Shown: positions 34,201 to 45,589, numbered from the stretch's first letter. The stretch is DNA of 64,000 nucleotides from Cedecea colo (GCF_011808225.1 NZ_SOYS01000006.1:79764-143763); one strand, 5' to 3'. Notes: a model not told the origin generated them from the letters alone. Program-made: numbers and translations.

Positions 34201-35541
34201 TTAACGCACCATGCAAGGGCGTTTGTTATCAAAAGACCATTCAGGGATAAGGTACTGCATTGCCATAGCGTCATCACGTGCGCCAAGCCCGTGTTTTTGA
34301 TACAGCTCATGGGCTTTCATCAGCGCATCCATATCCAGCTCCACGCCCAGGCCCGGCGTCGTCGGCACCTGCACCATGCCGCCTTTAATTTCAAACGGCC
34401 GTTTAGTCAGGCGCTGGTTGCCTTCCTGCCAGATCCAGTGGGTATCGATGGCGGTGATTTTACCCGGTGCGGCTGCCGCCACGTGGGTGAACATCGCCAG
34501 CGAAATATCGAAGTGGTTATTGGAGTGGGAACCCCAGGTCAGGCCAAAATCATTGCACATTTGCGCTACGCGCACCGAACCCTGCATGGTCCAGAAATGC
34601 GGATCGGCCAGCGGAATATCCACGGATTGCAGCGAAAGCGTATGGCCCATCTGACGCCAGTCGGTGGCAATCATATTCGTCGCCGTCGGCAGGCCCGTAG
34701 CACGACGGAATTCCGCCATCACTTCACGTCCTGAGTAACCCTGCTCAGCGCCGCAGGGATCTTCGGCATACGCCAGCACGCCGCGCAGCTGTTTACCCAG
34801 ATTAATCGCTTCGTTGAGCGACCATGCGCCATTTGGATCGAGCGTAACGCGCGCCTGAGGGAAACGTTTTGCCAGCGCGGTTACCGCTTCGGCTTCCTCG
34901 CTTCCCGCCAGCACGCCGCCCTTGAGCTTGAAGTCGTTAAAGCCATATTTTTCGTAAGCGGCTTCTGCCAGGCGCACCACGGTATCCGGCGTCATCGCCT
35001 CTTCGTGGCGCAGACGATACCAGTCGCATTTTTCATCCGGCTGGCTTTGATAAGGCAGCGGCGTGGCCTTGCGGTTGCCTACAAAGAACAGATAGCCCAG
35101 CATTTCCACTTCGCTGCGCTGCTGCCCGTCGCCCAGCAGACTCGCGACGTTCACGCCAAGATGCTGACCCAGCAGATCAAGCATCGCCGCTTCAATACCC
35201 GTGACGACATGGATCGTGGTGCGCAAATCAAACGTCTGCGTGCCGCGGCCGCCAGCATCACGATCGGCAAATTTCTGGCGCACATCGTTGAGAATATTTT
35301 TGTACTCGCCGAGGGTTTTCCCCACGACCAGCGCAGCCGCATCTTCCAGCGTTTGGCGGATTTTCTCTCCGCCCGGAATTTCACCCACGCCGGTATGGCC
35401 GTCGTTATCTTTAACGACCACAATATTACGGGTGAAGAACGGTGCATGTGCGCCGCTCAGGTTCATCAGCATGCTGTCATGCCCGGCGACGGGAACTACC
35501 TGCATGGAAGTCACTACTGGAGTCGAAGTTGATGTATTCAT
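34201..35541 (-). CDS. gudD: D-glucarate dehydratase GudD
   Basis: Dehydrates D-glucarate to 5-keto-4-deoxyglucarate. Enolase-superfamily enzyme of 446 residues, nearly identical to E. coli GudD. Barrel motifs with the catalytic Lys (FKLKGGVL), metal ligands ([23 protein letters not shown]) and general base His ([12 protein letters not shown]) are intact. It is 27 bases downstream of gudX. Confidence 0.96.
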   Translation of the reverse strand: MNTSTSTPVVTSMQVVPVAGHDSMLMNLSGAHAPFFTRNIVVVKDNDGHTGVGEIPGGEKIRQTLEDAAALVVGKTLGEYKNILNDVRQKFADRDAGGRGTQTFDLRTTIHVVTGIEAAMLDLLGQHLGVNVASLLGDGQQRSEVEMLGYLFFVGNRKATPLPYQSQPDEKCDWYRLRHEEAMTPDTVVRLAEAAYEKYGFNDFKLKGGVLAGSEEAEAVTALAKRFPQARVTLDPNGAWSLNEAINLGKQLRGVLAYAEDPCGAEQGYSGREVMAEFRRATGLPTATNMIATDWRQMGHTLSLQSVDIPLADPHFWTMQGSVRVAQMCNDFGLTWGSHSNNHFDISLAMFTHVAAAAPGKITAIDTHWIWQEGNQRLTKRPFEIKGGMVQVPTTPGLGVELDMDALMKAHELYQKHGLGARDDAMAMQYLIPEWSFDNKRPCMVR

Positions 35542-35568
35542 TATTCGTTCCTTGTTCTCAAAAAATGT

Positions 35569-36909
35569 CTATCCGCGGCCAAAAGCCGGACGCTTACGAT
35601 CGAATTGCCAGCCGGGCACCAGGTACTGCATGGCGGCGGCATCGTTACGCGACCCGCCGGGCAGCGACTTGTAGATTTCGTGCGCTTTCAGCACCCGCTC
35701 CCAATCCAGCTCCACGCCAAGCCCTGGCGCATCAGGAACGGCGATTTTGCCATTGACGATTTGTAACGGGGACGTTGTCAGGCGCTGCTCGCCTTCCTGC
35801 CAGATCCAGTGAGTGTCGATTGCGGTCGGCTTGCCCGGCGCTGCCGCACCGACATGGGTAAACATCGCCAGCGAAATATCGAAATGATTATTCGAATGGC
35901 AGCCCCAGGTCAGTCCCCAGTCGTCACACAGCTGCGCTACACGCACGGCACCGCTCAGCGTCCAGAAATGCGGATCGGCCAGCGGAATATCTACCGCGTT
36001 GACCATTACAGCATGGTTCATTTCGCGCCAGTTGGTGGCTATCATATTGGTGGCGACAGGCAGGCCGGTCGCACGACGGAATTCCGCCATCACTTCACGC
36101 CCGGAATAGCCCTGCTCCGCACCGCAGGGATCTTCGGCATACGTCAGCACATCGCCCATGCCTTTGCATAACTCGATGGCTTCATCGAGCAGCCACGCGC
36201 CGTTAGGATCCACGGTGATACGCGCATCCGGGAAGCGTTTTTTCAGTTCGCGGGCAGCGTCCAGCTCCTGCTCGCCCGGCAGCACGCCGCCTTTCAGCTT
36301 GAAATCTTTAAAACCGTAGCGGTCCTGCGCGGCTTCCGCCAGGCGCACTATCGACTGACTGTTCAGCGCTTCCTGATGGCGCAGCTCATACCAGGCGTGG
36401 CTGGCGTTTTTGCCGTCCAGATAAGGCAGATCGGTTTTGTTGCGATCGCCGATATAGAACAGATAGCCCAGCACGGTAACCTCATCGCGCTGCTTTCCTG
36501 GGCCAAGCAGCTCGCAAACCGGCACGTTCAACGCTTTGCCCAGTAAATCCAGCAGGGCAGCTTCCAGCGCCGCCACCGCGTTAACGCGCAGCTCAAAGGT
36601 CCAGGCGCCTTTGCCGAAAGTGTCAAAATCGGCTGACTGATTGCCTTTGTGGACGTTCTGCACTACGCGATTCATACGCGCGACTTCTTGCCCGACAACC
36701 TGCGGAATTGCAGCGACCAGAGTCTGGTAAATCACTTCGCCGCCAGGCGCTTCACCCACGCCGGTGTTGCCGGCGTTATCGGTAAGCACCACAATGTTGC
36801 GGGTAAAAAAGGCACCGTGCGCCCCGCCGATGTTGAGCAGCATGCTGTCATGGCCGGCCACCGGGATAACCTTCATTTCAGTGATAATCGGACTTGCTTG
36901 AGTATTCAT
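35569..36909 (-). CDS. gudX: Glucarate dehydratase-related protein GudX
   Basis: Paralogue of GudD (enolase superfamily) whose E. coli counterpart is a poorly active dehydratase-related protein that associates with GudD. All motifs [24 protein letters not shown] and [12 protein letters not shown] are kept. There is a cluster of three in-frame ATGs at 36918, 36912 and 36909; I choose 36909 because it gives 446 residues as in E. coli and a good distance from AGGA. The first overlaps the gudP stop. Confidence 0.93.
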   Translation of the reverse strand: MNTQASPIITEMKVIPVAGHDSMLLNIGGAHGAFFTRNIVVLTDNAGNTGVGEAPGGEVIYQTLVAAIPQVVGQEVARMNRVVQNVHKGNQSADFDTFGKGAWTFELRVNAVAALEAALLDLLGKALNVPVCELLGPGKQRDEVTVLGYLFYIGDRNKTDLPYLDGKNASHAWYELRHQEALNSQSIVRLAEAAQDRYGFKDFKLKGGVLPGEQELDAARELKKRFPDARITVDPNGAWLLDEAIELCKGMGDVLTYAEDPCGAEQGYSGREVMAEFRRATGLPVATNMIATNWREMNHAVMVNAVDIPLADPHFWTLSGAVRVAQLCDDWGLTWGCHSNNHFDISLAMFTHVGAAAPGKPTAIDTHWIWQEGEQRLTTSPLQIVNGKIAVPDAPGLGVELDWERVLKAHEIYKSLPGGSRNDAAAMQYLVPGWQFDRKRPAFGRG

Positions 36910-36914
36910 CATTA

Positions 36915-38267
36915 TCATCCTGTGACGGCGGGTTTCAGTTCTACGCGTTTGATATCGCCAACGATGACCAGATAGCTAAGCACCGCGACAAGGGCGTGGA
37001 TCCCTACGTAAATCAGCGCACCGTTAAACGAGCCGGATACGCCGACAATGTAGCCGATAGCGATTGGCGTCACGATGCCGGAAACGTTGCCGAACATGTT
37101 AAACAGGCCGCCGCTCAGGCCGCTGATCTCTTTTGGCGCGGTGTCGGCCATCACGGCCCAGCCCAATGCGCCAATGCCTTTGCCGAAGAAGGCCATCGCC
37201 ATAAAGCCCACCACCATCCATTCAGCCTGCACATAGTTACAGAACACCATACTGACCGAGAGCAACATCCCCAGTACGATGGGTGCCTTACGAGCAATAT
37301 TTAGCGAACCGGTACGACGCAGCAGCCAGTCAGAAATAACTCCGCCCAGCACGCCGCCCATAAATCCGCAAACCGCCGGCACCGAGGCTATAAAACCCGC
37401 CTTGAGAATCGACATGCCTTTTTCCTGTACCAGATAAACGGGGAACCAGGTAATAAAGAAGTAGGTTAAGGCATTAATACAATACTGGCCGATATAGATA
37501 CCAATCATCATCCGCGAGCCAATCAACTGTTTGATCTGCCCCCATTTCTGTGCGAACGGAACATGCCCTTTGGTTTTATTCTGATCCATATTGATCAGCG
37601 CGCCACCGGCTTCAATGTATGCAAGTTCTTGCTTGTTAACGCCCGGATGGCTATTTGGCTCGTGGATAACCTTCAGCCAGATAAAACTAATGATGATGCC
37701 CAGCCCGCCCATAAAGAAGAAAACATGCGACCAGCCGACCGTTTGCGTCAACCAGCCCATGATCGGAGCAAAGATAACGGTGGCAAAATATTGCGCAGAG
37801 TTAAAAATAGCGACTGCGGTGCCGCGCTCTTGTGCCGGGAACCACGCTGCCACGATTCTACTGTTGCCGGGGAAGGACGGCGCTTCGGCCAGGCCTACCA
37901 GAAAACGCAGCGTAAACAGCGCGATGATAATGCCAAAACCGTTAAAGATGTCGACGAAACCTTGTAGCAAGGTAAACATTGACCAGATAAAGATGGAGCA
38001 GAAATAGACGCGCTTCGAACCGAAACGGTCAAGCAACCAGCCGCCGGGAATCTGGCCGATGACATAGGCCCAGGAGAACGCGGAAAAAACGTATCCCATG
38101 CCAATAGGGTCAAGGCCAATCTCTTTTGCCATCTCAGAACCGGCAATCGACAGGGTGGCACGGTCGCCGTAGTTAAATGAAGTGACGATAAACAGCATCA
38201 CCACTATCCAGTAGCGGGCGTTGGTCCTTTTTTCGACCACGCTCGCCGTTTGGCTAATTGTGTTCAT
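36915..38267 (-). CDS. gudP: D-glucarate/galactarate MFS transporter GudP
   Basis: Inner-membrane anion:cation symporter family permease (450 residues, same as E. coli GudP) with 12 predicted membrane helices, the loop motif [12 protein letters not shown] after TM2, and the central hydrophilic loop around residues 210-240. First gene of the glucarate operon. The Shine-Dalgarno is CAGGAG. Confidence 0.95.
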   Translation of the reverse strand: MNTISQTASVVEKRTNARYWIVVMLFIVTSFNYGDRATLSIAGSEMAKEIGLDPIGMGYVFSAFSWAYVIGQIPGGWLLDRFGSKRVYFCSIFIWSMFTLLQGFVDIFNGFGIIIALFTLRFLVGLAEAPSFPGNSRIVAAWFPAQERGTAVAIFNSAQYFATVIFAPIMGWLTQTVGWSHVFFFMGGLGIIISFIWLKVIHEPNSHPGVNKQELAYIEAGGALINMDQNKTKGHVPFAQKWGQIKQLIGSRMMIGIYIGQYCINALTYFFITWFPVYLVQEKGMSILKAGFIASVPAVCGFMGGVLGGVISDWLLRRTGSLNIARKAPIVLGMLLSVSMVFCNYVQAEWMVVGFMAMAFFGKGIGALGWAVMADTAPKEISGLSGGLFNMFGNVSGIVTPIAIGYIVGVSGSFNGALIYVGIHALVAVLSYLVIVGDIKRVELKPAVTG

Positions 38268-38597
38268 GGTGGACTCCTGAACTAAACAATATTTGTAGGG
38301 TAACGGGAATGGTGCTTTGTTTTTGCACGATATTTTTATTAGCGAACGAGCTACTACGCTTGGTTTGCGCGGTTTTATTACTTAACCGGGAGAAAGTATA
38401 GGGAGGGAACCGTTCGGCCTCATCGTGCAAAGACACAAGTTTGAGGCGCGCCGTTTGAGCAGTTTGTGGCATTCGTCCATAAAGCCGAGGGATGGTTCAC
38501 GCTTTTTGCAACAAATTTGAAAATCGAGGAGAAATTGGGGTGGGCCGGGAGGCAGCGTGCAGGACAGATAAACGCAGGTGCCATGCCCCGCAAAAAT
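38268..38597 (-). promoter_or_regulatory. gudP: Upstream control region of the gud operon
   Basis: A 330-base non-coding stretch upstream of gudP. On the minus strand TATACT (plus 38395-38400) is a good -10 with no good -35 at 17 bases, fitting an activator-dependent promoter; CdaR activates gud genes in E. coli. Interrupted inverted words around CAAAGACACAAGTTTG (about 38427-38442) could be an operator, but this is a guess. No credible ORF. Confidence 0.4.
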
Positions 38598-38630
38598 AAG
38601 GCGGGTAGCGCTATCGCTTACCCGCCTGGA
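38598..38630. repeat. REP-like palindrome between yqcA and gudP
   Basis: GGCGGGTA (38600-38607) and TACCCGCC (38619-38626) flank GCGCTATCGCT. Same family as the other REP units; directly downstream of yqcA's stop codon side it may protect or terminate the gud-to-yqcA boundary. Confidence 0.7.
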
Positions 38631-38640
38631 CAGGATTAAC

Positions 38641-39090
38641 TCAATTTAGCAAGTTCGCCCACTGCTCAATCCAGGGATTGGCTACCGTTTCAGGCTCAGG
38701 ATGATCGTTGGCATCGATAGCCAGCACGCTCCCGATTCGCGTTGCGCCCTGCTCCTGTAGCAGCGCATCAAACTTTTTACCGCCGCCGCAGAAATGGTCG
38801 TAGTTGCTGTCGCCCAGGGCAATGAGTCCGTAGCGTAACTCCGGCTGATAACCCACTTCGTCTTTTATGGCCTGAAACAGTGGAACGATACCGTCGGGTA
38901 AATCGCCCTGGCCGGTGGTCGAGGTCACCACCAGCACGTAGTGTTGGCGATAGCGTTGCCAGTCTGACAGCGCCGGGTCTTCAAACACCGTCGCTTGATG
39001 TCCCTGCTTCTTCAAAATCGCTTCGGCTTCTTCTGCCACCAGCAGCGAGTTTCCATACATGGTGCCAACAAAAATACCCACTTCGGCCAT
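38641..39090 (-). CDS. yqcA: Flavodoxin YqcA
   Basis: Short-chain flavodoxin-like FMN protein of unknown partner. The start at 39090 gives 149 residues, as in E. coli, with GGGAG upstream; an earlier in-frame start inside truC adds 33 unrelated residues. FMN loops are visible: GTMYGNS near the N-terminus, [11 protein letters not shown], and [14 protein letters not shown]. It lies 16 bases after truC and probably shares its transcript. Confidence 0.94.
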   Translation of the reverse strand: MAEVGIFVGTMYGNSLLVAEEAEAILKKQGHQATVFEDPALSDWQRYRQHYVLVVTSTTGQGDLPDGIVPLFQAIKDEVGYQPELRYGLIALGDSNYDHFCGGGKKFDALLQEQGATRIGSVLAIDANDHPEPETVANPWIEQWANLLN

Positions 39091-39106
39091 AGGTTTACTC
39101 CCTGGA

Positions 39107-39889
39107 TTAAGGTTTCTGCTTTTCATCCTGACGGTTGCCTGCTGCAAACTCAACCTTTTCGATCTCGCTGAGCATTCCACGCCAGCCAAACTGTGACATC
39201 ATCTGCATCCACGTATCGTCGAGTGGCGCGCGCAGGGTGAGCGGCTCGCCGGTAACCGGATGAGTAAGCTCAAGCTGGCTTGCATGCAGCATTAAGCGCT
39301 GGCAGCCAAAATGTTCTGCGGCGGCGCGATTCTGGCGCAAATCACCGTGCTTCGAATCGCCAATAATAGGATGGCGCAGATGCGAAAGATGACGACGCAA
39401 CTGGTGCTTGCGGCCGGTCTGCGGTTCCAGCTCTACCAGACTGTAACGCGCCGTTGGGTAACGCCCAACCGGCACTGCCATTTCAACCGTCGCCATGCCA
39501 CGATAATGCGTTACCGCAGGCTGCGGGCCTTTATCCTGGCTGGCATGCTTATCAGCAATTTTATCCAGCTCTTCGGTAAGCGGATAATCCAGCACCGCCT
39601 CATCCTCAAGCCAGCCGCGCGTGACCGCGTGATAACGCTTCTGAATTTGGTGGTTTTCGAACTGCCGGGACAATAGCCGCCCCACCTCGCCTGAAAGCCC
39701 CATCAGCAGCACGCCGGAAGTCGGCCTGTCCAGTCGGTGAACGGTAAACACATGCTGGCCGATTTGATCGCGCACGGTTTGCATCACGAAAACCTTTTCG
39801 TGCCTGTCCAGCCAGCTACGGTGCACCAGCCAGCCCGACGGTTTATTCACCGCAACCAGCCATTCGTCCTGATAGATGATTTCCAGCAT
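39107..39889 (-). CDS. truC: tRNA pseudouridine(65) synthase TruC
   Basis: RluA-family synthase that modifies U65 of tRNA-Ile and tRNA-Asp. It has 260 residues, with catalytic Asp54 in [10 protein letters not shown] and the motif [20 protein letters not shown] cut short here as QTGRKHQLR. It overlaps yqcC upstream (TGATG). Confidence 0.95.
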   Translation of the reverse strand: MLEIIYQDEWLVAVNKPSGWLVHRSWLDRHEKVFVMQTVRDQIGQHVFTVHRLDRPTSGVLLMGLSGEVGRLLSRQFENHQIQKRYHAVTRGWLEDEAVLDYPLTEELDKIADKHASQDKGPQPAVTHYRGMATVEMAVPVGRYPTARYSLVELEPQTGRKHQLRRHLSHLRHPIIGDSKHGDLRQNRAAAEHFGCQRLMLHASQLELTHPVTGEPLTLRAPLDDTWMQMMSQFGWRGMLSEIEKVEFAAGNRQDEKQKP

Positions 39890-40218
39890 CAGTCGGCAGC
39901 GCCGGCAAACAGAACGTCCAGCTCCTGCAGAGCGGCCAGCAGCGGCTCGCGTCCGATATGGGCGGCATCAAGCGCCATTTCGTAATAAGGGGCAATGGCA
40001 AAGGAAGAGGGAAGCGGCTGTTTACTGTCGATAAGCGCATGCATACGCGGGATCAGAACCCACTGTAGCCACTCATGCGGCTCCAGCGTATCCATACAAA
40101 ACGGCTGCGTGCTTTCAAAGGCGGCAGGCTGGGGGGCGATGCTCTGCCACAGTTGATGATCGCGTAATACCTGTTCGATTGCTTGTAAATGCTGGCGTAC
40201 CAGCGCATGGCGTTCCAT
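39889..40218 (-). CDS. yqcC: DUF446 family protein YqcC
   Basis: Uncharacterised soluble 109-residue protein equal in length to E. coli YqcC when started at 40218, where GAGG provides a Shine-Dalgarno; an in-frame start 13 codons earlier lacks homology. The conserved core is FCMDTLEPHEWLQWVLIPRM and FAIAPYYEMAL. It is translationally coupled to truC and lies just downstream of the csrB terminator. Confidence 0.93.
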   Translation of the reverse strand: MERHALVRQHLQAIEQVLRDHQLWQSIAPQPAAFESTQPFCMDTLEPHEWLQWVLIPRMHALIDSKQPLPSSFAIAPYYEMALDAAHIGREPLLAALQELDVLFAGAAD

Positions 40219-40288
40219 GTAAACCTCATACGTCAGGACAATAAAGCGGGCAAGCATATCACTTCTTAAGCCCTGCGAAAAAATGCAT

Positions 40289-40321
40289 AAAAAAAGGGAG
40301 CACTGTATAAACAGTGCTCCC
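40289..40321 (-). terminator. csrB: csrB intrinsic terminator
   Basis: An 11-bp perfect stem GGGAGCACTGT / ACAGTGCTCCC with a 4-base loop (40296-40321) is followed on the minus strand by seven Ts. Confidence 0.95.
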
Positions 40322-40662
40322 GGTTCGTTTCGCAGCTAATCCGGCTACTTTTAGTGCTCCCTGCTCGTCCGTGACAACTTTGTCCTGCGGTCTCCTGACC
40401 TACAATCCATCGTACATGCATCCTGCAACCAGCGTCCTGCTGGTGTCCTGCAACATCCTGATGCGAGATCCTTTAGTCTTCCAGACCCGCCGATCGTCCT
40501 GATTCGGCTCTCATTCTCCGTCCTGGAGGTGTCCCTTACTCATCCTGAGCGGTTCCATGCTTCTTCCAGAAGCCTTCCCTGTAACGCCTTCCTGGCGTGT
40601 TCCGCTTCCTCATGAAGTGACATCATCCTGATATCGCCTTCACTATTCGACCTCCTGTCGAT
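40289..40662 (-). ncRNA. csrB: CsrB regulatory RNA (CsrA sponge)
   Basis: Small RNA that sequesters the translational regulator CsrA. On the minus strand I count about 26 GGA motifs, most as AGGA or AGGGA in hairpin loops, across roughly 374 bases. The 5' region (ATCGACAGGAGG), the 3' region (GAGCAGGGAGCA and GCGAAACGAACC) and the terminator match E. coli csrB; the middle has diverged heavily. Position between yqcC and syd is the conserved csrB site. The 5' end is set by similarity and may be off by about 10 bases. Small ORFs overlapping it are not real genes. Confidence 0.93.
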
Positions 40663-40834
40663 GAATACAGGATCTCTTATTTGGCCCATCCTGACAAGGG
40701 ACCCGGCAGGAAAGCCCCGGTAAACTTTCATTCGAAAGCCAAGCGGAAACAGCACAACCGGTTGATAAAAAAAGGAATGATACGATCGCAGTCAGCCAAT
40801 GCTCGCTAAAAAGTTAGCGATCTCTTACAGCATT

Positions 40835-40852
40835 TGTAAGAGATCTCTCACA
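40835..40852. promoter_or_regulatory. csrB: UvrY-type palindrome upstream of csrB
   Basis: TGTAAGAGATCTCTCACA is an 18-bp near-perfect palindrome about 175 bases upstream of the csrB 5' end. It matches the inverted repeat through which phosphorylated UvrY (BarA partner) activates csrB in enterics. A half copy, GATCTCTTACAG, lies at 40820-40831. Confidence 0.75.
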
Positions 40853-40871
40853 CGCATTCACCGCGAACGGG

Positions 40872-41420
40872 CTAAATTACCTGCGGCTGGAGCGATTCCA
40901 GGAACGCCACCAGCGATGGCGCCAGCGTCGTGCGCTGCCTGGTGCCGATTTTTTCCAGCACCACTTCGCCGCTTAAGTTACACAGCGACACCACTTCCGT
41001 TTCGTCCGGCGTGGTCGCCAGAAAAAGGGTGGGCGAGAGTTTCAGGCGTTTCTGAGTCACCAGATGGCCGATTAAATTTTCCTGGACGCGCTGAAAATCG
41101 TCCTCGCTCCAGGCCTGGAGAAGCGTCAAAATCACGCTGCCGGATAGCGCGGGCATATCGCCTGCGAACTGCGTGGTATAAAACTGATGAGCCGCAGGCT
41201 GGAGCGAGATATCCAGCGCGCGCTCTACTGCGCTTAAATCTTCCTCAAGGGAAAAGGGTTGCGGCTGCCAGCGCACATCGCTACCGGTTGTCGTGACAAT
41301 ACAGGGGGACGGAATACCGTATAGCTCTTCACTTGCAGGCCAGCCACCGGTTTGCTCACGCCACCGCGTACAAAAACGTTCCGTGAATGCTTCCAGCGCC
41401 TGGCGCACATCGTTATCCAT
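40872..41420 (-). CDS. syd: SecY-interacting protein Syd
   Basis: Peripheral inner-membrane protein that binds SecY and checks translocon assembly. The start at 41420 gives 182 residues (E. coli 181), preceded by GAGAAA. Conserved blocks are [47 protein letters not shown] (given in part) and [10 protein letters not shown]. It is divergent from queF. Confidence 0.93.
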   Translation of the reverse strand: MDNDVRQALEAFTERFCTRWREQTGGWPASEELYGIPSPCIVTTTGSDVRWQPQPFSLEEDLSAVERALDISLQPAAHQFYTTQFAGDMPALSGSVILTLLQAWSEDDFQRVQENLIGHLVTQKRLKLSPTLFLATTPDETEVVSLCNLSGEVVLEKIGTRQRTTLAPSLVAFLESLQPQVI

Positions 41421-41488
41421 CAATTTCTCACTCACCTAAGGCTGCGGTACAATAGAGGTCAATTGTACCTGTATTCTATCGGTGACAC

Positions 41489-42331
41489 ATGTCTTATGAA
41501 AAACACCAGGCGCTAAGCGGCCTGACGCTGGGTAAGCCAACCGCTTACCAGGACACCTACGAACCCGCCCTCCTTCAGGCTGTTCCGCGCAGTCTGAACC
41601 GCGATCCGTTAGGCCTGCAGGCGGATAATCTGCCCTTTAACGGGGGCGATATCTGGACGCTGTACGAACTGTCCTGGCTGAACGATAACGGCCTGCCGCA
41701 GGTTGCCGTCGGGCATGTCCAGCTTGATGCTAACAGCGTCAACCTGGTGGAATCCAAAAGCTTTAAGCTCTATCTGAACAGTTTTAACCAGACGCGCTTT
41801 AGCGACTGGGAAAGCGTACAGGAAACGTTGAAACGTGATTTGAGCGCCTGCGCGCAGGGCGACGTCAGCGTGGTGCTGTTCCGTTTGCATGAGCTGGAAG
41901 GCCAGGAAATTGCCGCTTTCAACGGCGAGTGCATCGACGAGCAGAACATCGTCATTGATAGCTACGAATTCAGTGCCGATTATCTCGCGGATGCCGCCGG
42001 AGACGAAATCGTAGAAGAGACGCTGGTCAGCCATCTTCTGAAATCCAACTGCCTGATCACCCATCAGCCAGACTGGGGTTCAGTGCAGATTCGTTATCGC
42101 GGCCCGCGTATCGACCGTGAAAAGCTGCTGCGTTATCTCGTGTCATTCCGCCACCACAACGAATTCCACGAGCAGTGCGTCGAACGTATTTTCAACGACC
42201 TTCAGCGTTACTGCGGGCCGCAGGCGCTGAGCGTCTATGCGCGTTACACCCGCCGTGGCGGGCTGGATATCAACCCGTGGCGCAGCAATACCGATTTCCA
42301 TCCGGCATTTGGCCGCCTCGTTCGCCAATAA
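41489..42331 (+). CDS. queF: NADPH-dependent 7-cyano-7-deazaguanine reductase QueF
   Basis: Reduces the nitrile preQ0 to preQ1 in queuosine synthesis. Long two-domain QueF type: 280 residues with the QueF motif [13 protein letters not shown] in the first half and nucleophile Cys188 ([13 protein letters not shown]) in the second. QueD and QueE of the same pathway are encoded at 14.4-15.5 kb. It stands alone, 114 bases before ppnN. Confidence 0.96.
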   Translation: MSYEKHQALSGLTLGKPTAYQDTYEPALLQAVPRSLNRDPLGLQADNLPFNGGDIWTLYELSWLNDNGLPQVAVGHVQLDANSVNLVESKSFKLYLNSFNQTRFSDWESVQETLKRDLSACAQGDVSVVLFRLHELEGQEIAAFNGECIDEQNIVIDSYEFSADYLADAAGDEIVEETLVSHLLKSNCLITHQPDWGSVQIRYRGPRIDREKLLRYLVSFRHHNEFHEQCVERIFNDLQRYCGPQALSVYARYTRRGGLDINPWRSNTDFHPAFGRLVRQ

Positions 42332-42445
42332 ATGCGAGACGCCTCGCAGGCCATAAGGGATTGCTGGTTTTCGGGTTGTTAAATTCGGCGCGGCAGGGCT
42401 ATTGTAATCATTGGGAGCGGCACACTCGTTCCGTAAGGAGTTAAC

Positions 42446-43810
42446 TTGATTACACATATTAGCCCTCTTGGCTCAATGGATATGCTGTCGCAGCTGGAAG
42501 TCGACATGCTTAAACGCACGGCCAGCAGCGATATTTACCAACTTTTCCGCAACTGTTCACTTGCCGTCCTTAACTCAGGAAGCCAGACCGATAGCAGCAA
42601 AGAACTTCTCTCGCGATACGAGAGCTTTGATATCAACGTGTTGCGCCGGGAGCGCGGCGTCAAACTGGAGCTTATCAATCCGCCGGAAGAAGCCTTTGTT
42701 GATGGGCGCATTATCCGCGCCCTGCAGGCTAACCTGTTCGCGGTATTGCGCGATATTCTGTTCGTTAATGGCCAGCTCGCAAACGTTGGCCGCTTCCAGA
42801 ATCTTGATTTAGAAGATGCTTCGCACATCACCAATATGGTGTTTTCAATTCTACGTAACGCCCGCGCGCTGCACGTCGGTGAGGCACCAAACCTCGTCGT
42901 CTGCTGGGGAGGGCACTCCATTAACGAAAATGAATATCTGTACGCCCGTCGCGTAGGCACCCAGCTCGGCCTGCGTGAATTAAACATCTGCACCGGCTGT
43001 GGGCCAGGTGCGATGGAAGCGCCAATGAAAGGCGCGGCCGTAGGCCAGGCGCAGCAGCGCTATCGAGAAGGCCGCTTTATTGGCCTGACAGAACCGTCGA
43101 TCATTGCCGCTGAGCCGCCCAATCCGCTAGTCAACGAACTGATTATCATGCCGGATATCGAAAAGCGTCTGGAAGCCTTTGTCCGTATCGCCCACGGCAT
43201 TATCATCTTCCCGGGCGGCGTGGGCACGGCAGAAGAACTGCTGTATCTGCTGGGCATTCTGATGAATCCGCACAACCACGACCAGGTGCTACCGCTGATT
43301 CTGACCGGTCCGAAAGAGAGCGAGGATTATTTCCGGGTGCTGGACGAATTTATCGTCAGCACCGTCGGCGAACAGGCGCGCCGCCACTATAAAATTATTA
43401 TTGATGACGCGCCGGAAGTGGCCCGCCTGATGAAAAAGGCCATGCCGCAGGTGAAAGAGAACCGCCGCGAAACAGGCGATGCCTATAGCTTTAACTGGTC
43501 GATTCGTATCGCGCAGGATCTGCAGATGCCGTTTGAGCCAACCCATGAAAATATGGCGAACCTTAATCTGTATCCGAATCAGCCAGCGGAAAAACTGGCG
43601 GCCTCTTTGCGTCGGGCTTTTTCGGGCATTGTGGCAGGGAACGTAAAAGAGGGCGGCATTCGCGCCATCGAACAATACGGTCCGTACAAAATTCACGGCG
43701 ATGCCCGGATGATGAAACGCATGGACGACCTGCTACAGGGATTTGTGGCTCAGCATCGTATGAAACTCCCCGGCAGCGCCTATATTCCCTGTTACGAAAT
43801 CTGTAGCTGA
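42446..43810 (+). CDS. ppnN: Pyrimidine/purine nucleotide 5'-monophosphate nucleosidase PpnN
   Basis: Cleaves nucleoside monophosphates to base and ribose 5-phosphate; in E. coli it binds and is activated by (p)ppGpp. The 454 residues match E. coli YgdH. The LOG-family Rossmann core has [13 protein letters not shown] and the signature PGGVGTAEE. The start codon is TTG at 42446 behind an excellent AAGGAG, as in E. coli; no upstream ATG fits. Confidence 0.95.
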   Translation: MITHISPLGSMDMLSQLEVDMLKRTASSDIYQLFRNCSLAVLNSGSQTDSSKELLSRYESFDINVLRRERGVKLELINPPEEAFVDGRIIRALQANLFAVLRDILFVNGQLANVGRFQNLDLEDASHITNMVFSILRNARALHVGEAPNLVVCWGGHSINENEYLYARRVGTQLGLRELNICTGCGPGAMEAPMKGAAVGQAQQRYREGRFIGLTEPSIIAAEPPNPLVNELIIMPDIEKRLEAFVRIAHGIIIFPGGVGTAEELLYLLGILMNPHNHDQVLPLILTGPKESEDYFRVLDEFIVSTVGEQARRHYKIIIDDAPEVARLMKKAMPQVKENRRETGDAYSFNWSIRIAQDLQMPFEPTHENMANLNLYPNQPAEKLAASLRRAFSGIVAGNVKEGGIRAIEQYGPYKIHGDARMMKRMDDLLQGFVAQHRMKLPGSAYIPCYEICS

Positions 43811-43824
43811 TTCTGTTCACTCCA

Positions 43825-43851
43825 GGCGGCAGCAATGTCGCCTTTTATTTT
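43825..43851 (+). terminator. ppnN: Probable ppnN terminator
   Basis: AGGCG / CGCCT, a 5-bp stem with a 10-base loop, followed by TTTATTTT. The stem is short, so this is moderate evidence. Confidence 0.45.
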
Positions 43852-44277
43852 GCTTTTACCTTACAAGCCAAACGCTTGCCCTTCCTTCTGCCTCCCGCCC
43901 GCAAAACACCATGCTTTTTGCGCCATCGCATAATGAAAATGCTGCCTGAATCCCTTTATACAGGCAAAAATCAAACAGTTAACCGTTATTAATTTATTGC
44001 ATCTTTCAAAAACTCTCACCTTTACGCGCAAAAATATGGCACGCAAGATCGCCAGCAGTTTGAAATATCGCCAATAACGCCATAGATGGTGGATTCTTGC
44101 ATTTGGGATCGCGATCACTGATACATTGATTACATAAATGTATCTTTCCGCCCGCCGATAGTTACGGGTCAAAATTACTAGAAAAAAGGCCTGACACAGA
44201 ATTTAGTTTCATCGGTCAAGCGATAAGTATCGTTATTGACTGAAATTTTGCAAAAATCATTCTTTCTGGAGAAGTTG
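43852..44277. promoter_or_regulatory. Non-coding region upstream of sdaC
   Basis: About 425 bases, AT-rich near sdaC. TGGGA-TCGCGA-TCACT at 44104-44119 resembles the CRP consensus TGTGA-N6-TCACA with two mismatches, and sdaC is CRP-dependent in E. coli. Minus-strand open frames here have no recognisable homology and poor coding character. Otherwise I see nothing specific. Confidence 0.4.
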
Positions 44278-45567
44278 ATGGATACTACACAAACCGGCAG
44301 TATTGCTTCTGTCGAAACAAAAAGTTCCTGGCGTAAATCTGACACCATGTGGATGCTCGGCCTGTATGGCACCGCCATCGGCGCTGGCGTGCTGTTCCTG
44401 CCGATTAACGCAGGCGTGGGCGGCCTTATTCCGCTGTTTATCATGGCCATTCTTGCCTTCCCGATGACCTTCTTTGCACACCGTGGCTTAACCCGCTTTG
44501 TGCTGTCCGGTAAAAATCCTGGCGAAGACATCACTGAAGTTGTAGAGGAACATTTTGGCGTTGGCGCAGGTAAGGTCATTACCCTGCTCTATTTCTTCGC
44601 CATTTACCCGATCCTGCTGGTTTACAGCGTGGCAATCACCAACACCGTGGACAGCTTCATTACTCACCAGCTGGGTATGGTTTCTCCGCCGCGTGCCATT
44701 CTGTCCCTGATTCTGATCGTTGGTCTGATGACCATCGTGCGTTTCGGCGAGCAAATGATCGTTAAAGCAATGAGCGTCCTGGTGTTCCCGTTTGTTGCGG
44801 CGCTGATGATGCTGGCCCTGTACCTGATACCTAACTGGAGCGGCGCGGCATTCGAAACTATGTCTTTCAGCGCGACGCCGGCAACCGGCAGCGGCCTGTG
44901 GATGACGTTGTGGCTGGCAATCCCGGTAATGGTGTTCTCCTTTAACCACTCGCCGATCATCTCTGCATTCGCGGTAGCAAAACGTAACGAATACGGCGAA
45001 GGCGCTGAGAAAAAATGCTCCCGCATCCTCTCCTGTGCACACATCATGATGGTGCTGACGGTGATGTTCTTCGTGTTCAGTTGCGTACTGAGCCTTTCTC
45101 CTGCGGATCTGGCTGAAGCTAAAGCGCAGAACCTCTCTATTCTGTCTTATCTGGCCAACCATTTTAACGCACCGGTTATCGCCTGGATGGCGCCGATCAT
45201 TGCGATTGTTGCCATCACCAAATCCTTCCTCGGCCACTACTTAGGCGCCCGTGAAGGCTTCAACGGTATGGTGATCAAATCGTTGCGTGGCAAAGGCAAA
45301 AGCATCGAAACCAACAAGCTGAACCGCATCACCGCTATCTTTATGCTGGTCACTACCTGGATTGTGGCTACCCTGAACCCAAGCATTCTGGGCATGATTG
45401 AAACCCTGGGCGGCCCGGTTATCGCGATGATCCTGTTCCTGATGCCGATGTACGCAATCCAGAAAGTACCTGCTATGCGTAAATACAGCGGCCATATCAG
45501 CAACGTATTTGTTGTTGTGATGGGCCTGATTGCTATCTCCGCTATCTCTTACTCTCTGTTCGGCTAA
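44278..45567 (+). CDS. sdaC: Serine transporter SdaC
   Basis: Inner-membrane L-serine/proton symporter of the amino acid/auxin permease group. The start at 44278 gives 429 residues, as in E. coli, with GGAGAAG upstream. About 11 membrane helices; the conserved N-terminal motif [19 protein letters not shown] begins TM1, and YALYPILLVY-like [17 protein letters not shown] follows. It supplies substrate to SdaB, 84 bases downstream. Confidence 0.96.
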   Translation: MDTTQTGSIASVETKSSWRKSDTMWMLGLYGTAIGAGVLFLPINAGVGGLIPLFIMAILAFPMTFFAHRGLTRFVLSGKNPGEDITEVVEEHFGVGAGKVITLLYFFAIYPILLVYSVAITNTVDSFITHQLGMVSPPRAILSLILIVGLMTIVRFGEQMIVKAMSVLVFPFVAALMMLALYLIPNWSGAAFETMSFSATPATGSGLWMTLWLAIPVMVFSFNHSPIISAFAVAKRNEYGEGAEKKCSRILSCAHIMMVLTVMFFVFSCVLSLSPADLAEAKAQNLSILSYLANHFNAPVIAWMAPIIAIVAITKSFLGHYLGAREGFNGMVIKSLRGKGKSIETNKLNRITAIFMLVTTWIVATLNPSILGMIETLGGPVIAMILFLMPMYAIQKVPAMRKYSGHISNVFVVVMGLIAISAISYSLFG

Positions 45568-45589
45568 TTCAGCACAACGAATAGCGTTA

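Noticed and set aside
40314..40755. Small ORFs across 40.3-40.75 kb on both strands
   Set aside because: The stretch is the csrB RNA, with repeated GGA hairpins and a terminator; the ORFs are accidental.
43861..44172. 103-residue minus-strand open frame in the ppnN-sdaC gap
   Set aside because: No homology I recognise, unusual composition and no convincing ribosome binding site; it overlaps the likely CRP region of sdaC.
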